From assembly GCF_900105725.1 (NCBI RefSeq), contig NZ_FNLM01000034.1, forward strand, positions 1,488,001-1,552,000: 64,000 nucleotides of DNA, given 5' to 3'. Under the pieces are notes generated by a model, which had not been told where the DNA came from, ran no database searches, and saw only the letters and a program-made list of their open reading frames with translations. Made by a program: the position numbers and the translations under genes. The DNA comes from Gordonia westfalica (GTDB taxonomy: Bacteria > Actinomycetota > Actinomycetes > Mycobacteriales > Mycobacteriaceae). This document shows, piece after piece, positions 26,958-36,313 of this stretch; the first letter of the stretch is position 1, and each line of letters opens with the position of its first letter.

Positions 26958-26972
26958 GTGGAGCTAAGGGGA
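26958..26972. repeat. 15-bp direct repeat within tRNA-Ala (right attachment-like site)
   Basis: Same 15 bases as 25402-25416, here covering the acceptor stem 3' strand and part of the T-arm of tRNA-Ala. Integration at such a site rebuilds the tRNA end, as is usual for tRNA-targeted elements. Confidence 0.65.
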
Positions 26973-27031
26973 CTCGAACCCCTGACCCCCACACTGCCAG
27001 TGTGGTGCGCTACCAGCTGCGCCATAGCCCC
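26959..27031 (-). tRNA. tRNA-Ala (anticodon GGC)
   Basis: 73 bases, read on the minus strand. Acceptor GGGGCTA pairs with TAGCTCC (one G-T) and the discriminator is A; no CCA is encoded. Anticodon stem CCACA/TGTGG encloses the loop CTGGCAG with anticodon GGC. The T-arm has the GTTCGAGTC loop region. It decodes GCC/GCU, dominant alanine codons in this GC-rich genome. The 3' end is the target of the 25.4-27.0 kb insertion. Confidence 0.95.
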
Positions 27032-27102
27032 GTATTTTTTTGTTCCGCCCTGTTCAAGGGCACTGTGAAAGTTACACCACTGCGTCGACGGCGACCAAAT
27101 CC

Positions 27103-27138
27103 GCAGGAACCGGACCCTTCGGCGGGCCCGGTTCCTGC
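27103..27138 (-). terminator. hairpin after the DsbA-like gene
   Basis: 11-bp stem GCAGGAACCGG (27103-27113) with CCGGTTCCTGC (27128-27138), 8 bases beyond the DsbA-like stop codon. Confidence 0.65.
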
Positions 27139-27145
27139 CGGATCG

Positions 27146-27889
27146 CTACTTGTTGGCCAGGATGTCGTCGAGCCAGCCGGTGCCGTCGAGCAGCCCTTCG
27201 ACGGGCTTGCCGTCATGCAGGACGCTCGGGGTGCCCACCTGACCGGCGGCCTTCTTCAGTTCTTCGCTCGACTTCGTGGCGTTGGCCTCCGCCTGCGCCA
27301 CCTTCTCGTTGTCGGTGATGCACTTCGCGGTCGCCGGGGTCGCGCCCTGAGTGGTCGCGAGGCGCGCGAGTTCGGCGCTGGTGATGTTGCCCGTGCCGTC
27401 CTCGGCCGGCTGGGCACCGAACAGCGCGCTGTGGAACCGGAGGAACAGGTCGGTGTTCTGCTCCTGCGCCACGCAGGTCAGCGCGCCGGCGGCCCGCGAG
27501 CTGTAGTCGCCGGTCGCCGATCTCGAGTTCAGGAAGTTGAGCGTGTGATAGCGCACCCGCAGCTTGCCCTCGGTGACCGCGGCGGTGATCGCGGGACCGG
27601 ACTGCTGCTCGAAGAGCTTGCACACCGGGCACAGCGGATCTTCGAAGAGATCGATCAGCGGCGCGTTCTCCGGTCCGACGATCATCGTCGAACTGGCGGC
27701 GAGCGCGGACTGGTCCGCGGTTCCCTTGTCACGTCCACTCCACCAGATGCCGCCGATGACCAGACCCGCGATCACCAGGACCGCGATTCCTCCGAGGACG
27801 TAGGTCATCGTGCTCGACGGCGCGCTCGGCTGATACTTCGACGTGGTGGAGCGGGGCACGGAGGCTCCCGACTTACGCTTATCGCTCAC
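27146..27889 (-). CDS. membrane-anchored DsbA-family thiol-disulfide protein
   Basis: 247 residues: cytoplasmic basic tail, one transmembrane helix (TYVLGGIAVLVIAGLVIGGI, about 29-49), then an extracytoplasmic thioredoxin-fold domain of the DsbA type with active site CPVC (residues 87-90, DPLCPVCKLFEQQ) and cis-Pro loop VGTPSVL. Resembles the mycobacterial membrane DsbA (Rv2969c) that introduces disulfides into exported proteins. Alone on its strand, ending at a hairpin. Confidence 0.9.
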   Translation of the reverse strand: MSDKRKSGASVPRSTTSKYQPSAPSSTMTYVLGGIAVLVIAGLVIGGIWWSGRDKGTADQSALAASSTMIVGPENAPLIDLFEDPLCPVCKLFEQQSGPAITAAVTEGKLRVRYHTLNFLNSRSATGDYSSRAAGALTCVAQEQNTDLFLRFHSALFGAQPAEDGTGNITSAELARLATTQGATPATAKCITDNEKVAQAEANATKSSEELKKAAGQVGTPSVLHDGKPVEGLLDGTGWLDDILANK

Positions 27890-28025
27890 CTGAACGACAA
27901 TATCCGCGCCGCACTGATAAACGGCTGAGTAGGTGCACCGAAAGAGCGGCGAATACGTGCCGCTCTCATCACCGGCGTGGTGCGCTTGCCCAGCGACTCG
28001 GCAGGTAGGTGGTTACGCTCCCCGG

Positions 28026-28751
28026 GTGACCAACAGCGAGGTCGAGGCGGAGATGGATCCCATCAACCACGAGCATCCGAACGTTTCGGGCGGTCGGGTC
28101 CGGGCTGCGACGTTCGGTGCAATGGACGGGCTGGTCACCAACATCAGCCTCGTCGCCGGTGTCGGAGGTGCCGGCGCCGATGCGCACACCATCGTGCTGA
28201 CCGGTGTAGCCGGCCTCATCGCCGGTGCGTTCTCGATGGCTCTCGGCGAGTTCACCTCGGTGTCGACGCAGAACGAGCAGCTCGACGCCGAGGTCGAGGT
28301 CGAACGCAGCGAGATCGAGAAGAACCCGCGCGCCGAGCTCCGGGAACTCGTCGAGATGCTCACCGACATGGGCATGAGCGAGGAGACGGCGACCACCGCG
28401 GCGCACGAGATCCATCAGGACCCCGACGGCGCGGTCGACGTCCACATCACCCAGGAACTCGGCGTCGCCCCGTCGGACAAGCCGTCACCGTGGGTGGCGG
28501 CGGTCTCGTCGTTCGTGATGTTCGGGATCGGCGGCATCGTGCCGCTGATCCCCTACCTGCTCGGTTTCTCCTCGCTGATCCTCGGGTTGTCGGTGGGTGC
28601 CGTCGGACTGCTCGTCGCCGGCGGTGTCGCCGCCTACGTCACCCGCCATCCCATCGCGCGGGGCGCGCTGCGTCAGCTCTGCTTCGGCGTGATCGCCGCC
28701 GGCGCCACCTACCTGGTGGGCCTGGCGATCGGTGTCCCCGCGGGCGGCTGA
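28026..28751 (+). CDS. VIT1/CCC1-type iron/manganese transporter
   Basis: 241 residues with five membrane helices and a cytoplasmic helical domain between helices 2 and 3 (about 85-150, acidic, ERSEIEKNPRAELRELVEML). Family motifs: FGAMDGLVTNISLVAGVGGA and GAFSMALGEFTSVSTQNEQ. Such proteins export or sequester Fe2+/Mn2+. GTG start at 28026 (VTNSEVEAEM); ATG at 28053 is the alternative. Its TGA abuts the stop of the convergent pgm gene (TGATCA shared). Confidence 0.88.
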   Translation: MTNSEVEAEMDPINHEHPNVSGGRVRAATFGAMDGLVTNISLVAGVGGAGADAHTIVLTGVAGLIAGAFSMALGEFTSVSTQNEQLDAEVEVERSEIEKNPRAELRELVEMLTDMGMSEETATTAAHEIHQDPDGAVDVHITQELGVAPSDKPSPWVAAVSSFVMFGIGGIVPLIPYLLGFSSLILGLSVGAVGLLVAGGVAAYVTRHPIARGALRQLCFGVIAAGATYLVGLAIGVPAGG

Positions 28752-30395
28752 TCAGCTCCCGAGCGCGGCGTCGACCACCTGCTGCGCCTCCTTCTGGACC
28801 TGCGCAAGATGCTCGGGGCCCTTGAAGGATTCGGCGTAGATCTTGTAGACGTCCTCGGTTCCCGACGGCCGCGCGGCGAACCACGCGCTCTCGGTGGTGA
28901 CCTTCAGACCGCCGATGGCCGCCCCGTTTCCGGGTGCGGTGGTCATGATCGCGGAGATCGGTTCACCGGCGAGTTCGGTGGCCTTCACCTGCTCGGGCGA
29001 GAGCTTCGACAGCACCGCCTTCTGCTCCCGCGAGGCCGGTGCGTCGATGCGGGCGTAGGAGGTCTCCCCGTACTCTTCGGCGAGTTCGGCGTACCGCTGC
29101 GACGGCGTCTTGCCGGTGACGGCCAGGATCTCGGAGGCGAGCAGCGCCATGATGATGCCGTCCTTGTCCGTCGACCACGGGGTGCCGTCGAACATCAGGA
29201 ACGACGCCCCGGCACTCTCCTCGCCGCCGAAGGCGACGCGCCCGGAGAGCAGCCCGTCGACGAACCACTTGAATCCGACCGGCACCTCCAGGAGGGGCCG
29301 CCCGATCCCGGTGACCACCCGGTCGATCAGTGACGACGACACCAGTGTCTTGCCGACCGCGGCCTGCGCCGACCACTGCGGACGATGCGTGAACAAGTAG
29401 TCGATGGCGACCGCGAGGTAGTGGTTCGGGTTCATCAGACCGGCGTCGGGCGTGACGATCCCGTGGCGGTCGGAGTCGGCGTCGTTGCCGGTCGCGATGT
29501 CGAAGGAATCACGTGCCGAGATGAGCGACGCCATGGCGTTCGCCGAGGAGCAGTCCATCCGGATCTTGCCGTCGGTGTCGAGCGTCATGAAGGAGAACGT
29601 CGGGTCGACGGTCGGATTGACGACGGTGAGGTGTTCGAGGTTGTAGCGCAGCCCGAGTCGGGCCCAGTACCCGACCGACGCCCCACCGAGCGGGTCGGCA
29701 CCGATGTGGATCCCGGCGTCGCAGATGGCCTTCATGTCGACGACCTCGCCGAGGCCTTCGATGTAGCCGAGCAGGAACGAGTAGTCCTGGACATACTCGC
29801 TCGCCCGGGCGCGCTCGAACGGGATCCGCTTGACCCCGTCGAGTTTCGCAGCGAGCAGGTCGTTCGCGCGGGCGGCGATCACCGAGGTGATGGCGGTGTC
29901 GGCCGGGCCACCGGTCGGCGGGTTGTACTTGAATCCGCCGTCCCGTGGCGGGTTGTGCGACGGCGTCACCACGATGCCGTCGGAGAGCACGCCGGGGTTC
30001 TCCTTGTTGAACGTCAGGATGGCGCGGCTGACCGCGGGAGTCGGGGTGAACGAGTCGTCCTCGGCGGTCAACACCGACACCTCGTTCGCGGCGAGAACCT
30101 CGAGCGCGGTCCGCCAGGCCGGAATCGACAAAGCGTGGGTATCGAAACCGATGAACAGGGGTCCGGTGATTCCGGCGCCGCGCCGGTATTCGACGATCGC
30201 CTGGGTCGTCGCGAGAATATGCGCTTCGTTGAATGCGGTGTCGAAACTCGAACCCCGATGACCAGAGGTCCCGAACACCACCTGCTGCAACGGGTCCGAC
30301 GGATCGGGGACGTTCTCGTGATAGGCACGCTCGAGTGCCTCCACATCGACGAGGTCTTCGGGCAGGGCCAATGTTCCAGCTCGGGAATGCGCCAT
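28752..30395 (-). CDS. pgm: alpha-D-glucose phosphate-specific phosphoglucomutase
   Basis: Interconverts glucose-1-phosphate and glucose-6-phosphate, linking glycolysis to trehalose, glycogen and wall polysaccharide synthesis. 547 residues, full length for the bacterial Pgm type. Landmarks: [19 protein letters not shown], the active-site phosphoserine in [13 protein letters not shown], the metal loop [13 protein letters not shown], sugar-binding [10 protein letters not shown] and phosphate-binding [12 protein letters not shown]. Single gene with its own promoter region at 30396-30539. Confidence 0.96.
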   Translation of the reverse strand: MAHSRAGTLALPEDLVDVEALERAYHENVPDPSDPLQQVVFGTSGHRGSSFDTAFNEAHILATTQAIVEYRRGAGITGPLFIGFDTHALSIPAWRTALEVLAANEVSVLTAEDDSFTPTPAVSRAILTFNKENPGVLSDGIVVTPSHNPPRDGGFKYNPPTGGPADTAITSVIAARANDLLAAKLDGVKRIPFERARASEYVQDYSFLLGYIEGLGEVVDMKAICDAGIHIGADPLGGASVGYWARLGLRYNLEHLTVVNPTVDPTFSFMTLDTDGKIRMDCSSANAMASLISARDSFDIATGNDADSDRHGIVTPDAGLMNPNHYLAVAIDYLFTHRPQWSAQAAVGKTLVSSSLIDRVVTGIGRPLLEVPVGFKWFVDGLLSGRVAFGGEESAGASFLMFDGTPWSTDKDGIIMALLASEILAVTGKTPSQRYAELAEEYGETSYARIDAPASREQKAVLSKLSPEQVKATELAGEPISAIMTTAPGNGAAIGGLKVTTESAWFAARPSGTEDVYKIYAESFKGPEHLAQVQKEAQQVVDAALGS

Positions 30396-30539
30396 ATTTG
30401 CGATTCTGCCACTCTACGCGGAATCCGCCTGCCCGACGATGCTGATTAGCGAGACTCACGAGACCGGTCCATATTCCGCCCGGAATCGAATCGCTAGGGT
30501 GAAACGATCGTCGACGTGCCGTTGGAGGCCAACCAGACC

Positions 30540-31202
30540 ATGAAGAACCCCGGTCGACCCGGCCTGTTTCGGCCCGCCCCGCTCTCCCCCGGCATGTTCG
30601 CCCGGCGCGACTCGGCCGGCCTCATCGTCCTGGTGCTGCCCGGTGGCACCGACGACAGCCGCAAGCCGTTCTCCGCGTGGCAGGGGTCGGCACTGCGCAT
30701 GTATCCGTTCACGTGGTCGCTGAGGCTCCGCTACGGACGGTCGGTGCGTGTGCACCAGGTGCGGTACCGCGTCTACGGGTGGAACGGCGAGGACAACAGC
30801 CCGATGCTGCCCGCGCGCGCCGCGCTCGACGAGATGTGCCGCCGCCACCCGGGCGCCCCGGTGGTGGCGATCGGGCATTCGATGGGCGGCCGCGTCGCCG
30901 CACAACTCGCCGCCGACCGTCGGGTGATCGGCGTCCTCGCCCTCGCCCCGTGGTGGCAGCACGCCGACTGGCGGCACATCCAGCCCGGCGCCCGCGTGGT
31001 GGCGGTCCACGGCGACGCCGACGAGAGAACCTTCGCCAAGCGCACCCGCAAGGGCATCGACGAGTTGTCGGCCCAGGGCGTCGACGCCGAGTACATCAAC
31101 GTTCCCGATGGGGATCACGCGATGCTCGACCACGTCGGGCTGTGGCAACGCAGCGCTCTCGACTTCGTCGGTGAGCGCCTGTCCGCGCTGCGTCGGGCCT
31201 GA
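30540..31202 (+). CDS. alpha/beta-hydrolase fold protein
   Basis: 220 residues. Nucleophile elbow GHSMGG (IGHSMGGRVAAQLA), acid loop HGDADERTF, catalytic His in PDGDHAML. An N-terminal strand LIVLVLPGGTDDSRKPFSAW provides the oxyanion region. Substrate unknown. ATG at 30540 preferred; a GTG eight codons earlier (30516) is also possible. Confidence 0.85.
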   Translation: MKNPGRPGLFRPAPLSPGMFARRDSAGLIVLVLPGGTDDSRKPFSAWQGSALRMYPFTWSLRLRYGRSVRVHQVRYRVYGWNGEDNSPMLPARAALDEMCRRHPGAPVVAIGHSMGGRVAAQLAADRRVIGVLALAPWWQHADWRHIQPGARVVAVHGDADERTFAKRTRKGIDELSAQGVDAEYINVPDGDHAMLDHVGLWQRSALDFVGERLSALRRA

Positions 31203-31206
31203 CAAC

Positions 31207-31282
31207 GCACAAACCCACCCCCTTTCGCCACACCCAGCACCCCGGAGGGTGGAGGATCTGGCGATCAGTGGTGGGTTTGCGC
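31207..31282. terminator. long-loop inverted repeat between convergent genes
   Basis: GCACAAACCCACC (31207-31219) pairs, with one mismatch, with 31270-31282; the 50-base loop contains a further small stem (CACCC/GGGTG). It fills the gap between the hydrolase and fadD6 stops and may end both transcripts. Confidence 0.5.
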
Positions 31283-31291
31283 GGCTCCGGA

Positions 31292-33076
31292 TCAGGCCGG
31301 GCGCTTGGCCCCGGACAGTTCGCTCACGTACTCCGGGTAGAACTCGACGTAGGTGTCACCGGAGAGCACGAACATCGGGTCCTCACCGGTCTCGGAGTAG
31401 GCCTGCTTCCGTAGTTCGGTGCGCATGTTCTTGAAGGTCGACGTGTGTTCGAGCTGGGGCACGAGCCGCACGAACAGCGGCACCGCGTAGCTCGGCAGTC
31501 CGTCGCGGACGTGCGCGGCGAACCCCGCGGCGTCGAACTCCTGACCGTCCCGGAGGCTCACGGCCGCCATGCCGGCCTTGCCGTCGACGCCGGGCACCGG
31601 CACGCCGAACACGACGGCCTCTTCGACGGAGTCGTGGGCATCGAGGACGGCCTCGACCTCGGTCGTGGCGACGTTCTCACCCTTCCAGCGGAAGGTGTCA
31701 CCGATGCGGTCGACGAATCCGATGTGGTTGAAGCCCTGGTCGCGGACGACGTCACCGCTGTTGAACCACCGGTCGCCCTTCTTGCGCGCGTCGCGGACGA
31801 TCTTCTTCTCGGTGGCCTTGGGATCGGTGTACCCGTCGAAGGGGACGCGCGAGTTGATCTGCGCGAGAAGCAGTCCCGTACCGCCCCTGCCGACCTTCTT
31901 GACCCGCCCGTCGGGTCCGCGCAGCGGCTCGCCGGTCTCCTCGTCGTATTCGACGACGATGTACGGCAGCGGCGAGAAGCCGGCCGTCTTCGACAGGCCG
32001 AAGACGTTGACGAAGCCGATGTTGGCCTCGCTGGCCGCATACAGCTCGACGATGCGGTCGATGCCGAAGCGCCCGGTGAAGTCGTCCCAGATATCGGGGC
32101 GGAGTCCGTTGCCGACGGCGAGCCGCACGCGGTGTGCGCGATCGGTCGGCTTCGGCGGCTGCGCAAGGAGATACCGGCACAGCTCGCCGATGTAGCTGAA
32201 GGCGGTGGCGTCGTTCTCGATGAGTTCGTCGAAGAACCGCGACGCCGAGAACTGCTTGCCGATCGCCAGGCACGCACCGGAGGCGAGCACCGACGACAGC
32301 GAGATCGTGAGTGCGTTGTTGTGATAGAAGGGCAGCGCCGTGTACATCACGTCGTCACCGCGAAGGCGGATACCGAGGCCGCCGATGCCGTTCATCGCCA
32401 CCAGCCAGCGGTAGTGACTCAGCTTGCTGGCCTTGGGATATCCGGTGGTACCGGAGGTGAAGATCAGGATCGCGGTCGATCCGACCTCGACGGACTCGGT
32501 GGCCTTCGGATTGACCGGCGAGCACGGAGCGACCAGCGACGGCAGCTTCTCGAAGGTGAATTCCTTTGCCGGACGGGCACTCTGCGGCACCGAGTCGAGG
32601 GCCTCGACCAGATCCTCCTGGTAGAGAACGACCTTGGCGTCGATCAGACCGAGGCTGTGCTCGAGCACCGCGCCGCGCTGATGGAAGTTGATCATGCCGC
32701 AGATCGCGCCGATCTTGACGATGCCCAGCATGGCGATCACGACGTCGGGGTGATTCTTCGACAGCACCGCCACGACGTCGCCCTTGCCGACGCCTTCGCG
32801 GGTCAGGAAGTCGGCGAGGCGGTTGGCCCGGGCGTTGGCCTCGCGGTAGGTGATCGACGAGCCCTCGAAGCGCAGGAAGTCGCGGTCCGGGTACTTGTCG
32901 ACGGACTGCTGGAAGCGCTTGCCGATCGACATCTTGGTCGTCGGCGGTTTGGGCAGCATCTCCGGCAGCACACGCAGAACGGTCCCGATGTCCTTGCGCA
33001 GCGATGCGACCCCCGACGCCATGTCGGCGAGACGGATGTCGGGCAAGAGCCCGGTCCCCGGTGCGTGATCAACCAT
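31292..33076 (-). CDS. fadD6: fatty-acid-CoA ligase, FadD6-like
   Basis: 594 residues of the very-long/long-chain acyl-CoA synthetase (FATP-like) branch. Activates fatty acids to acyl-CoA through an acyl-adenylate. ATP/AMP motifs: ILIFTSGTTGYPKASKLSH (P-loop), YAASEANIGFVN, and GDRWFNSGDVVRDQGFNHIG with FVDRIGDTFRWKGENVAT. Length and motifs match M. tuberculosis FadD6. Transcribed alone, divergent from the CaiB-type gene. Confidence 0.9.
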   Translation of the reverse strand: MVDHAPGTGLLPDIRLADMASGVASLRKDIGTVLRVLPEMLPKPPTTKMSIGKRFQQSVDKYPDRDFLRFEGSSITYREANARANRLADFLTREGVGKGDVVAVLSKNHPDVVIAMLGIVKIGAICGMINFHQRGAVLEHSLGLIDAKVVLYQEDLVEALDSVPQSARPAKEFTFEKLPSLVAPCSPVNPKATESVEVGSTAILIFTSGTTGYPKASKLSHYRWLVAMNGIGGLGIRLRGDDVMYTALPFYHNNALTISLSSVLASGACLAIGKQFSASRFFDELIENDATAFSYIGELCRYLLAQPPKPTDRAHRVRLAVGNGLRPDIWDDFTGRFGIDRIVELYAASEANIGFVNVFGLSKTAGFSPLPYIVVEYDEETGEPLRGPDGRVKKVGRGGTGLLLAQINSRVPFDGYTDPKATEKKIVRDARKKGDRWFNSGDVVRDQGFNHIGFVDRIGDTFRWKGENVATTEVEAVLDAHDSVEEAVVFGVPVPGVDGKAGMAAVSLRDGQEFDAAGFAAHVRDGLPSYAVPLFVRLVPQLEHTSTFKNMRTELRKQAYSETGEDPMFVLSGDTYVEFYPEYVSELSGAKRPA

Positions 33077-33217
33077 TCAAAGCCTCCCCAGTATGTGTTC
33101 GACGACACACACCATAGCGAGAGTTCCACGACAATGAAACGTGAGGAGCAATTCGTTTCAACCCGCACCGGCCCCGTGCCTTGGTCGGAGCAGCTGTGAC
33201 CCGCCACACTGTTGTCC

Positions 33218-34447
33218 ATGACCGACAACACCGCAGCGCCGGCAGTCCCGCCCGGCCCGCTGGAAGGCGTGACCGTGCTCGAGTTGGGCACCCTCATCGC
33301 GGGTCCGCATGCCGCTCGGCTCCTGGGCGACATGGGCGCCGACGTCATCAAGATCGAGCCGCCGGGTAAACCCGACCCGATCCGCACCTGGGGTCAGGCC
33401 GAGGTCGACGGGCATCGCTTCTACTGGACGGTCCACGGTCGCAACAAGAAGGCGATCACCCTCGACCTCCGCTCCGACCGCGGCCGCGAGCTGTTCCTCG
33501 GCCTCGCCGACCGGGCGGACGTCATCGTCGAGAACTTCCGGCCCGGGACCCTCGAGCGTCTCGGCATCGGCCCGGACGTGCTCGCCGAGCGCAACCCGGG
33601 CATCATCGTCGTGCGGGTGTCCGGCTACGGCCAGACCGGACCCGATTCGACGCGCGCCGGCTATGCCTCGGTCGCCGAAGCAGCAAGCGGCCTGCGGTAT
33701 CTCAACGGTTACCCGGGGCAATTGCCTCCGCGACTGGCACTTTCGCTCGGCGACACCCTCGCCGGCATGTTCGCCGCACAGGGCGCACTCGCTGCCCTGT
33801 ATCGCCGCTCGGTGACCGGCAAGGGCCAGGTCGTCGACACCTCGCTCATCGAATCCTGTGTCGCCGTTCAGGAATCGGCGATCGCCGACTACGACGCCGG
33901 CGGCGTGGTGCGCGGGCCGTCGGGTACGCGTCTCGACGGGATCGCGCCGTCGAACCTCTACCCCACCAGCGAGGGCACGCATGTGATCATCGCGGCCAAC
34001 CAGGACTCGGTGTTCGCGCGCCTCTGTCAGGCGATGGGTCAGCCAGAGCTCGCGACCGACGAGCGGTTCGCCGACCACGCGGCCCGCGGCCGCAACCAGG
34101 ACGAGCTGGATGCGCTGATCGGCGAATGGTCGTCGCAGTACTCCCCCGACAAACTCACCGAGGTGCTGAGCGCCGCGGGCGTCGTGGTGGGACCGGTCAA
34201 CACGGTCGCCGAAGTGGTCGCCGACCCACACCTGCAGGCACGCGGCATGATCGCCGAACACTACGACGAGCGAGCACAGCGCACCGTCCTCGGACCCGGC
34301 GTCGTCCCCCAGTTCAGCGAGACGCCCGGCGGCATCCGCAACGCCGGCCCGCCCGCGCCGGGGTGCGACAACGAGACCGTCTACGGCGAGTTGCTGGGGC
34401 TGTCGGCCGACGTGGTGGCCGAGCTGCGGGCCTCGGGCGTCATCTGA
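33218..34447 (+). CDS. CaiB/BaiF-family (class III) CoA-transferase
   Basis: 409 residues: LEGVTVLELGTLIAGPHAAR, LLGDMGADVIKIEPPGKPDP, the nucleophile region VIVENFRPGTLERLG and the family block RAGYASVAEAASGLRYLNG. Moves CoA between carboxylic acids. Substrate unknown; such genes often sit in carnitine, bile acid, sterol or aromatic acid catabolism. The catalytic Asp appears in SLIESCVAVQESAIADYDAG-adjacent sequence but was not assigned with certainty. Confidence 0.9.
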   Translation: MTDNTAAPAVPPGPLEGVTVLELGTLIAGPHAARLLGDMGADVIKIEPPGKPDPIRTWGQAEVDGHRFYWTVHGRNKKAITLDLRSDRGRELFLGLADRADVIVENFRPGTLERLGIGPDVLAERNPGIIVVRVSGYGQTGPDSTRAGYASVAEAASGLRYLNGYPGQLPPRLALSLGDTLAGMFAAQGALAALYRRSVTGKGQVVDTSLIESCVAVQESAIADYDAGGVVRGPSGTRLDGIAPSNLYPTSEGTHVIIAANQDSVFARLCQAMGQPELATDERFADHAARGRNQDELDALIGEWSSQYSPDKLTEVLSAAGVVVGPVNTVAEVVADPHLQARGMIAEHYDERAQRTVLGPGVVPQFSETPGGIRNAGPPAPGCDNETVYGELLGLSADVVAELRASGVI

Positions 34448-34461
34448 CCGGCCCCTGAAAT

Positions 34462-34555
34462 CCGCCCCTGGAAAGCGCCCCCCGAAAGCACCCGCCACAG
34501 GTCCGCGGGCGACCATATCGCCGACCTCGCTGAGCAGGGCGGCTCCCAGGGGCGG
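34462..34555. repeat. long-range inverted repeat upstream of the metal transporter
   Basis: CCGCCCCTGG (34462-34471) and its exact complement (34546-34555) 74 bases apart, extended by A/T pairs. It may be the terminator of the CaiB-type gene or a structured leader; the latter is less likely because a promoter-like element lies downstream of it. Confidence 0.4.
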
Positions 34556-34597
34556 TTTGCAGCGGGAACCGGAGATAAGGACTCCTCAAGTAGAAAG

Positions 34598-34611
34598 TTC
34601 GGTGACCCGAA
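34598..34611. promoter_or_regulatory. palindrome and -10 element before the Mn-type transporter
   Basis: TTCGG-TGAC-CCGAA inverted repeat, followed at 34614-34619 by TATAGT, a good -10 match about 7 bases before the ATG. The operon may therefore be leaderless. A DtxR/MntR-type repressor site is an attractive reading for a metal-uptake operon, but this sequence does not match a consensus I can recall. Confidence 0.45.
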
Positions 34612-34625
34612 ACTATAGTGTCGGC

Positions 34626-35552
34626 ATGCCCAAGTTGAACGCTGCCCGCCGACTCCTGCCGGTCGGGGCACTCATCGCTGCGATCGGGATTCTCATCTCA
34701 GGCTGCACCCTCTCCAGCCGGCTCCCCGACGAGAAGGTCGTGCTGACCACCTTCACCGTGCTCGCCGACATCGCGTCGAACGTCGCGGGCGACCGCCTGC
34801 GCGTCGAGTCGATCACCAAACCGGGCGCGGAGATCCACGGCTACGAACCCACCCCCGGCGACATACGACGTGCCTCGACGGCCTCGCTCGTCGTGGACAA
34901 CGGACTCAATCTCGAGGCCTGGTTCGGGCAGTTCGTCGACGGCCTCGACGTCGAGCACGTCGTGGCGAGCGAAGGCATCGATCCGATCGACATCGCCTCG
35001 GATGCCTATGCGGGCAAACCGAATCCGCATGCGTGGATGTCTCCGGTGAACGTCGGCATCTACGTCGACAATCTGGTCGACGCCTTCTCCGACCTCGACC
35101 CCGAGGGCGCCGAGGTATTCGCGGCCAACGGCGCGTCGTACAAGAAGCAGCTACAGCAGGTACAGACCGAACTGGTCTCCGCACTCGACCACCTGCCGCC
35201 CAACGAACGCGCACTGGTCACCTGCGAGGGCGCCTTCTCCTACCTCGCACGCGACGCCGGGCTCACCGAGCGCTACATCTGGCCGGTCAACGCCGAACAG
35301 CAGGCCACCCCGCAGCAGGTCGCGGCCGCCATCGACTTCGTGCGGAAGAACCGGGTGCCGGCGGTCTTCTGCGAGTCGACCGTGTCCGACGCCGCGATGC
35401 AGCAGGTCGTCGGCGCCACCGACGCCCGTTTCGGCGGCACGCTGTACGTCGACTCCCTCTCGGAGGCCGACGGCCCGGTCCCGACCTACCTCGACCTGAT
35501 CCGCCACGACGCCCGGACCATCGTGACCGGGCTGACGGGAGACAACCGATGA
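34626..35552 (+). CDS. mntA: metal-binding lipoprotein of an ABC importer (Mn/Fe-type)
   Basis: 308 residues: signal with lipobox ISGC (Cys27), then the ZnuA/TroA fold (cluster A-I). The four ligand positions read His (AEIHGYEPTPGD), His (NPHAWMSP), Glu (FCESTVSD) and Asp (LYVDSLSE). This His-His-Glu-Asp set is that of the manganese/iron group (PsaA-like) rather than the zinc group. No His-rich zinc loop is present, which agrees. First of three overlapping genes. The symbol is by analogy. Confidence 0.85.
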   Translation: MPKLNAARRLLPVGALIAAIGILISGCTLSSRLPDEKVVLTTFTVLADIASNVAGDRLRVESITKPGAEIHGYEPTPGDIRRASTASLVVDNGLNLEAWFGQFVDGLDVEHVVASEGIDPIDIASDAYAGKPNPHAWMSPVNVGIYVDNLVDAFSDLDPEGAEVFAANGASYKKQLQQVQTELVSALDHLPPNERALVTCEGAFSYLARDAGLTERYIWPVNAEQQATPQQVAAAIDFVRKNRVPAVFCESTVSDAAMQQVVGATDARFGGTLYVDSLSEADGPVPTYLDLIRHDARTIVTGLTGDNR

Positions 35553-36313
35553 CCACCTCGCACGCCATCGAGGTCGACGACGTCACCGTGCGCTACGGCC
35601 GAATCCTCGCACTCGACCACGCTTCGGTCCGTGTGCCGACCGGCCGCGTCTGCGCTCTCGTCGGCATGAACGGATCGGGCAAGTCGACGCTGTTCAAGAC
35701 CATCGTCGGGTCGGTCACCCCGACCACCGGTTCGGTCTCCCTCGCCGGCAAGACCCCCGCGGCCGCCCGCAAGTCCGGTCTCGTCGGGTACGTCCCGCAG
35801 TCCGAGGACATCGACTGGTCGTTCCCGCTCTCGGTACGCGACGTCGTGATGACCGGCCGCTACGGCCACCTCGGCTTCACCCGACGCCCCAAGCGCGCCG
35901 ACCACGACGCCGTCGACGAGGCCCTGGCCCGCGTCGAACTCACCGACTACGCCGACCGCCAGATCGGTCAGCTCTCCGGAGGCCAGCGCAAACGCGCCTT
36001 CGTCGCCCGCGGCATCGCGCAGGAGGCGTCGATCCTCCTGCTCGACGAGCCGTTCGCCGGCGTCGACAAGCGCACCGAGGCGACGATCACCGCGCTGTTG
36101 CGCGAGCTCGCCGATTCCGGCGTGACGATCCTGGTGTCCACGCACGACCTCGCCGTCCTGCCGACGCTCGCCGACGAGGCGATCCTGTTGATGCGCCGGG
36201 TCGTCGCGCAGGGCGATCCGGAAGAGGTCATCACGACCGAAAACCTCGTGCGCGCCTTCGGACTGGATCCGCTCGAACGTCCCGCACGCGACCGCCAGGA
36301 GGAGGCGTCATGA
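35549..36313 (+). CDS. mntB: metal ABC transporter ATPase
   Basis: 254 residues; Walker A GMNGSGKST, Q-loop YVPQSEDIDWSFPLSVRDVV, signature QLSGGQRKRAFVARGIAQEA, Walker B ILLLDEPFAGVD, H-loop STHDLAVL. VDWSFP-type Q-loop is typical of Mn/Zn (ABC-3) systems. Its ATG overlaps the stop of the binding-protein gene by ATGA and its own stop overlaps the permease start the same way. Confidence 0.9.
   Translation: MTTSHAIEVDDVTVRYGRILALDHASVRVPTGRVCALVGMNGSGKSTLFKTIVGSVTPTTGSVSLAGKTPAAARKSGLVGYVPQSEDIDWSFPLSVRDVVMTGRYGHLGFTRRPKRADHDAVDEALARVELTDYADRQIGQLSGGQRKRAFVARGIAQEASILLLDEPFAGVDKRTEATITALLRELADSGVTILVSTHDLAVLPTLADEAILLMRRVVAQGDPEEVITTENLVRAFGLDPLERPARDRQEEAS

Noticed and set aside
26807..27025. 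Minus-strand frame starting MAQLVAHHTGSVGVRGSSPL
   Set aside because: It is the tRNA-Ala gene read as protein, a well-known false annotation.
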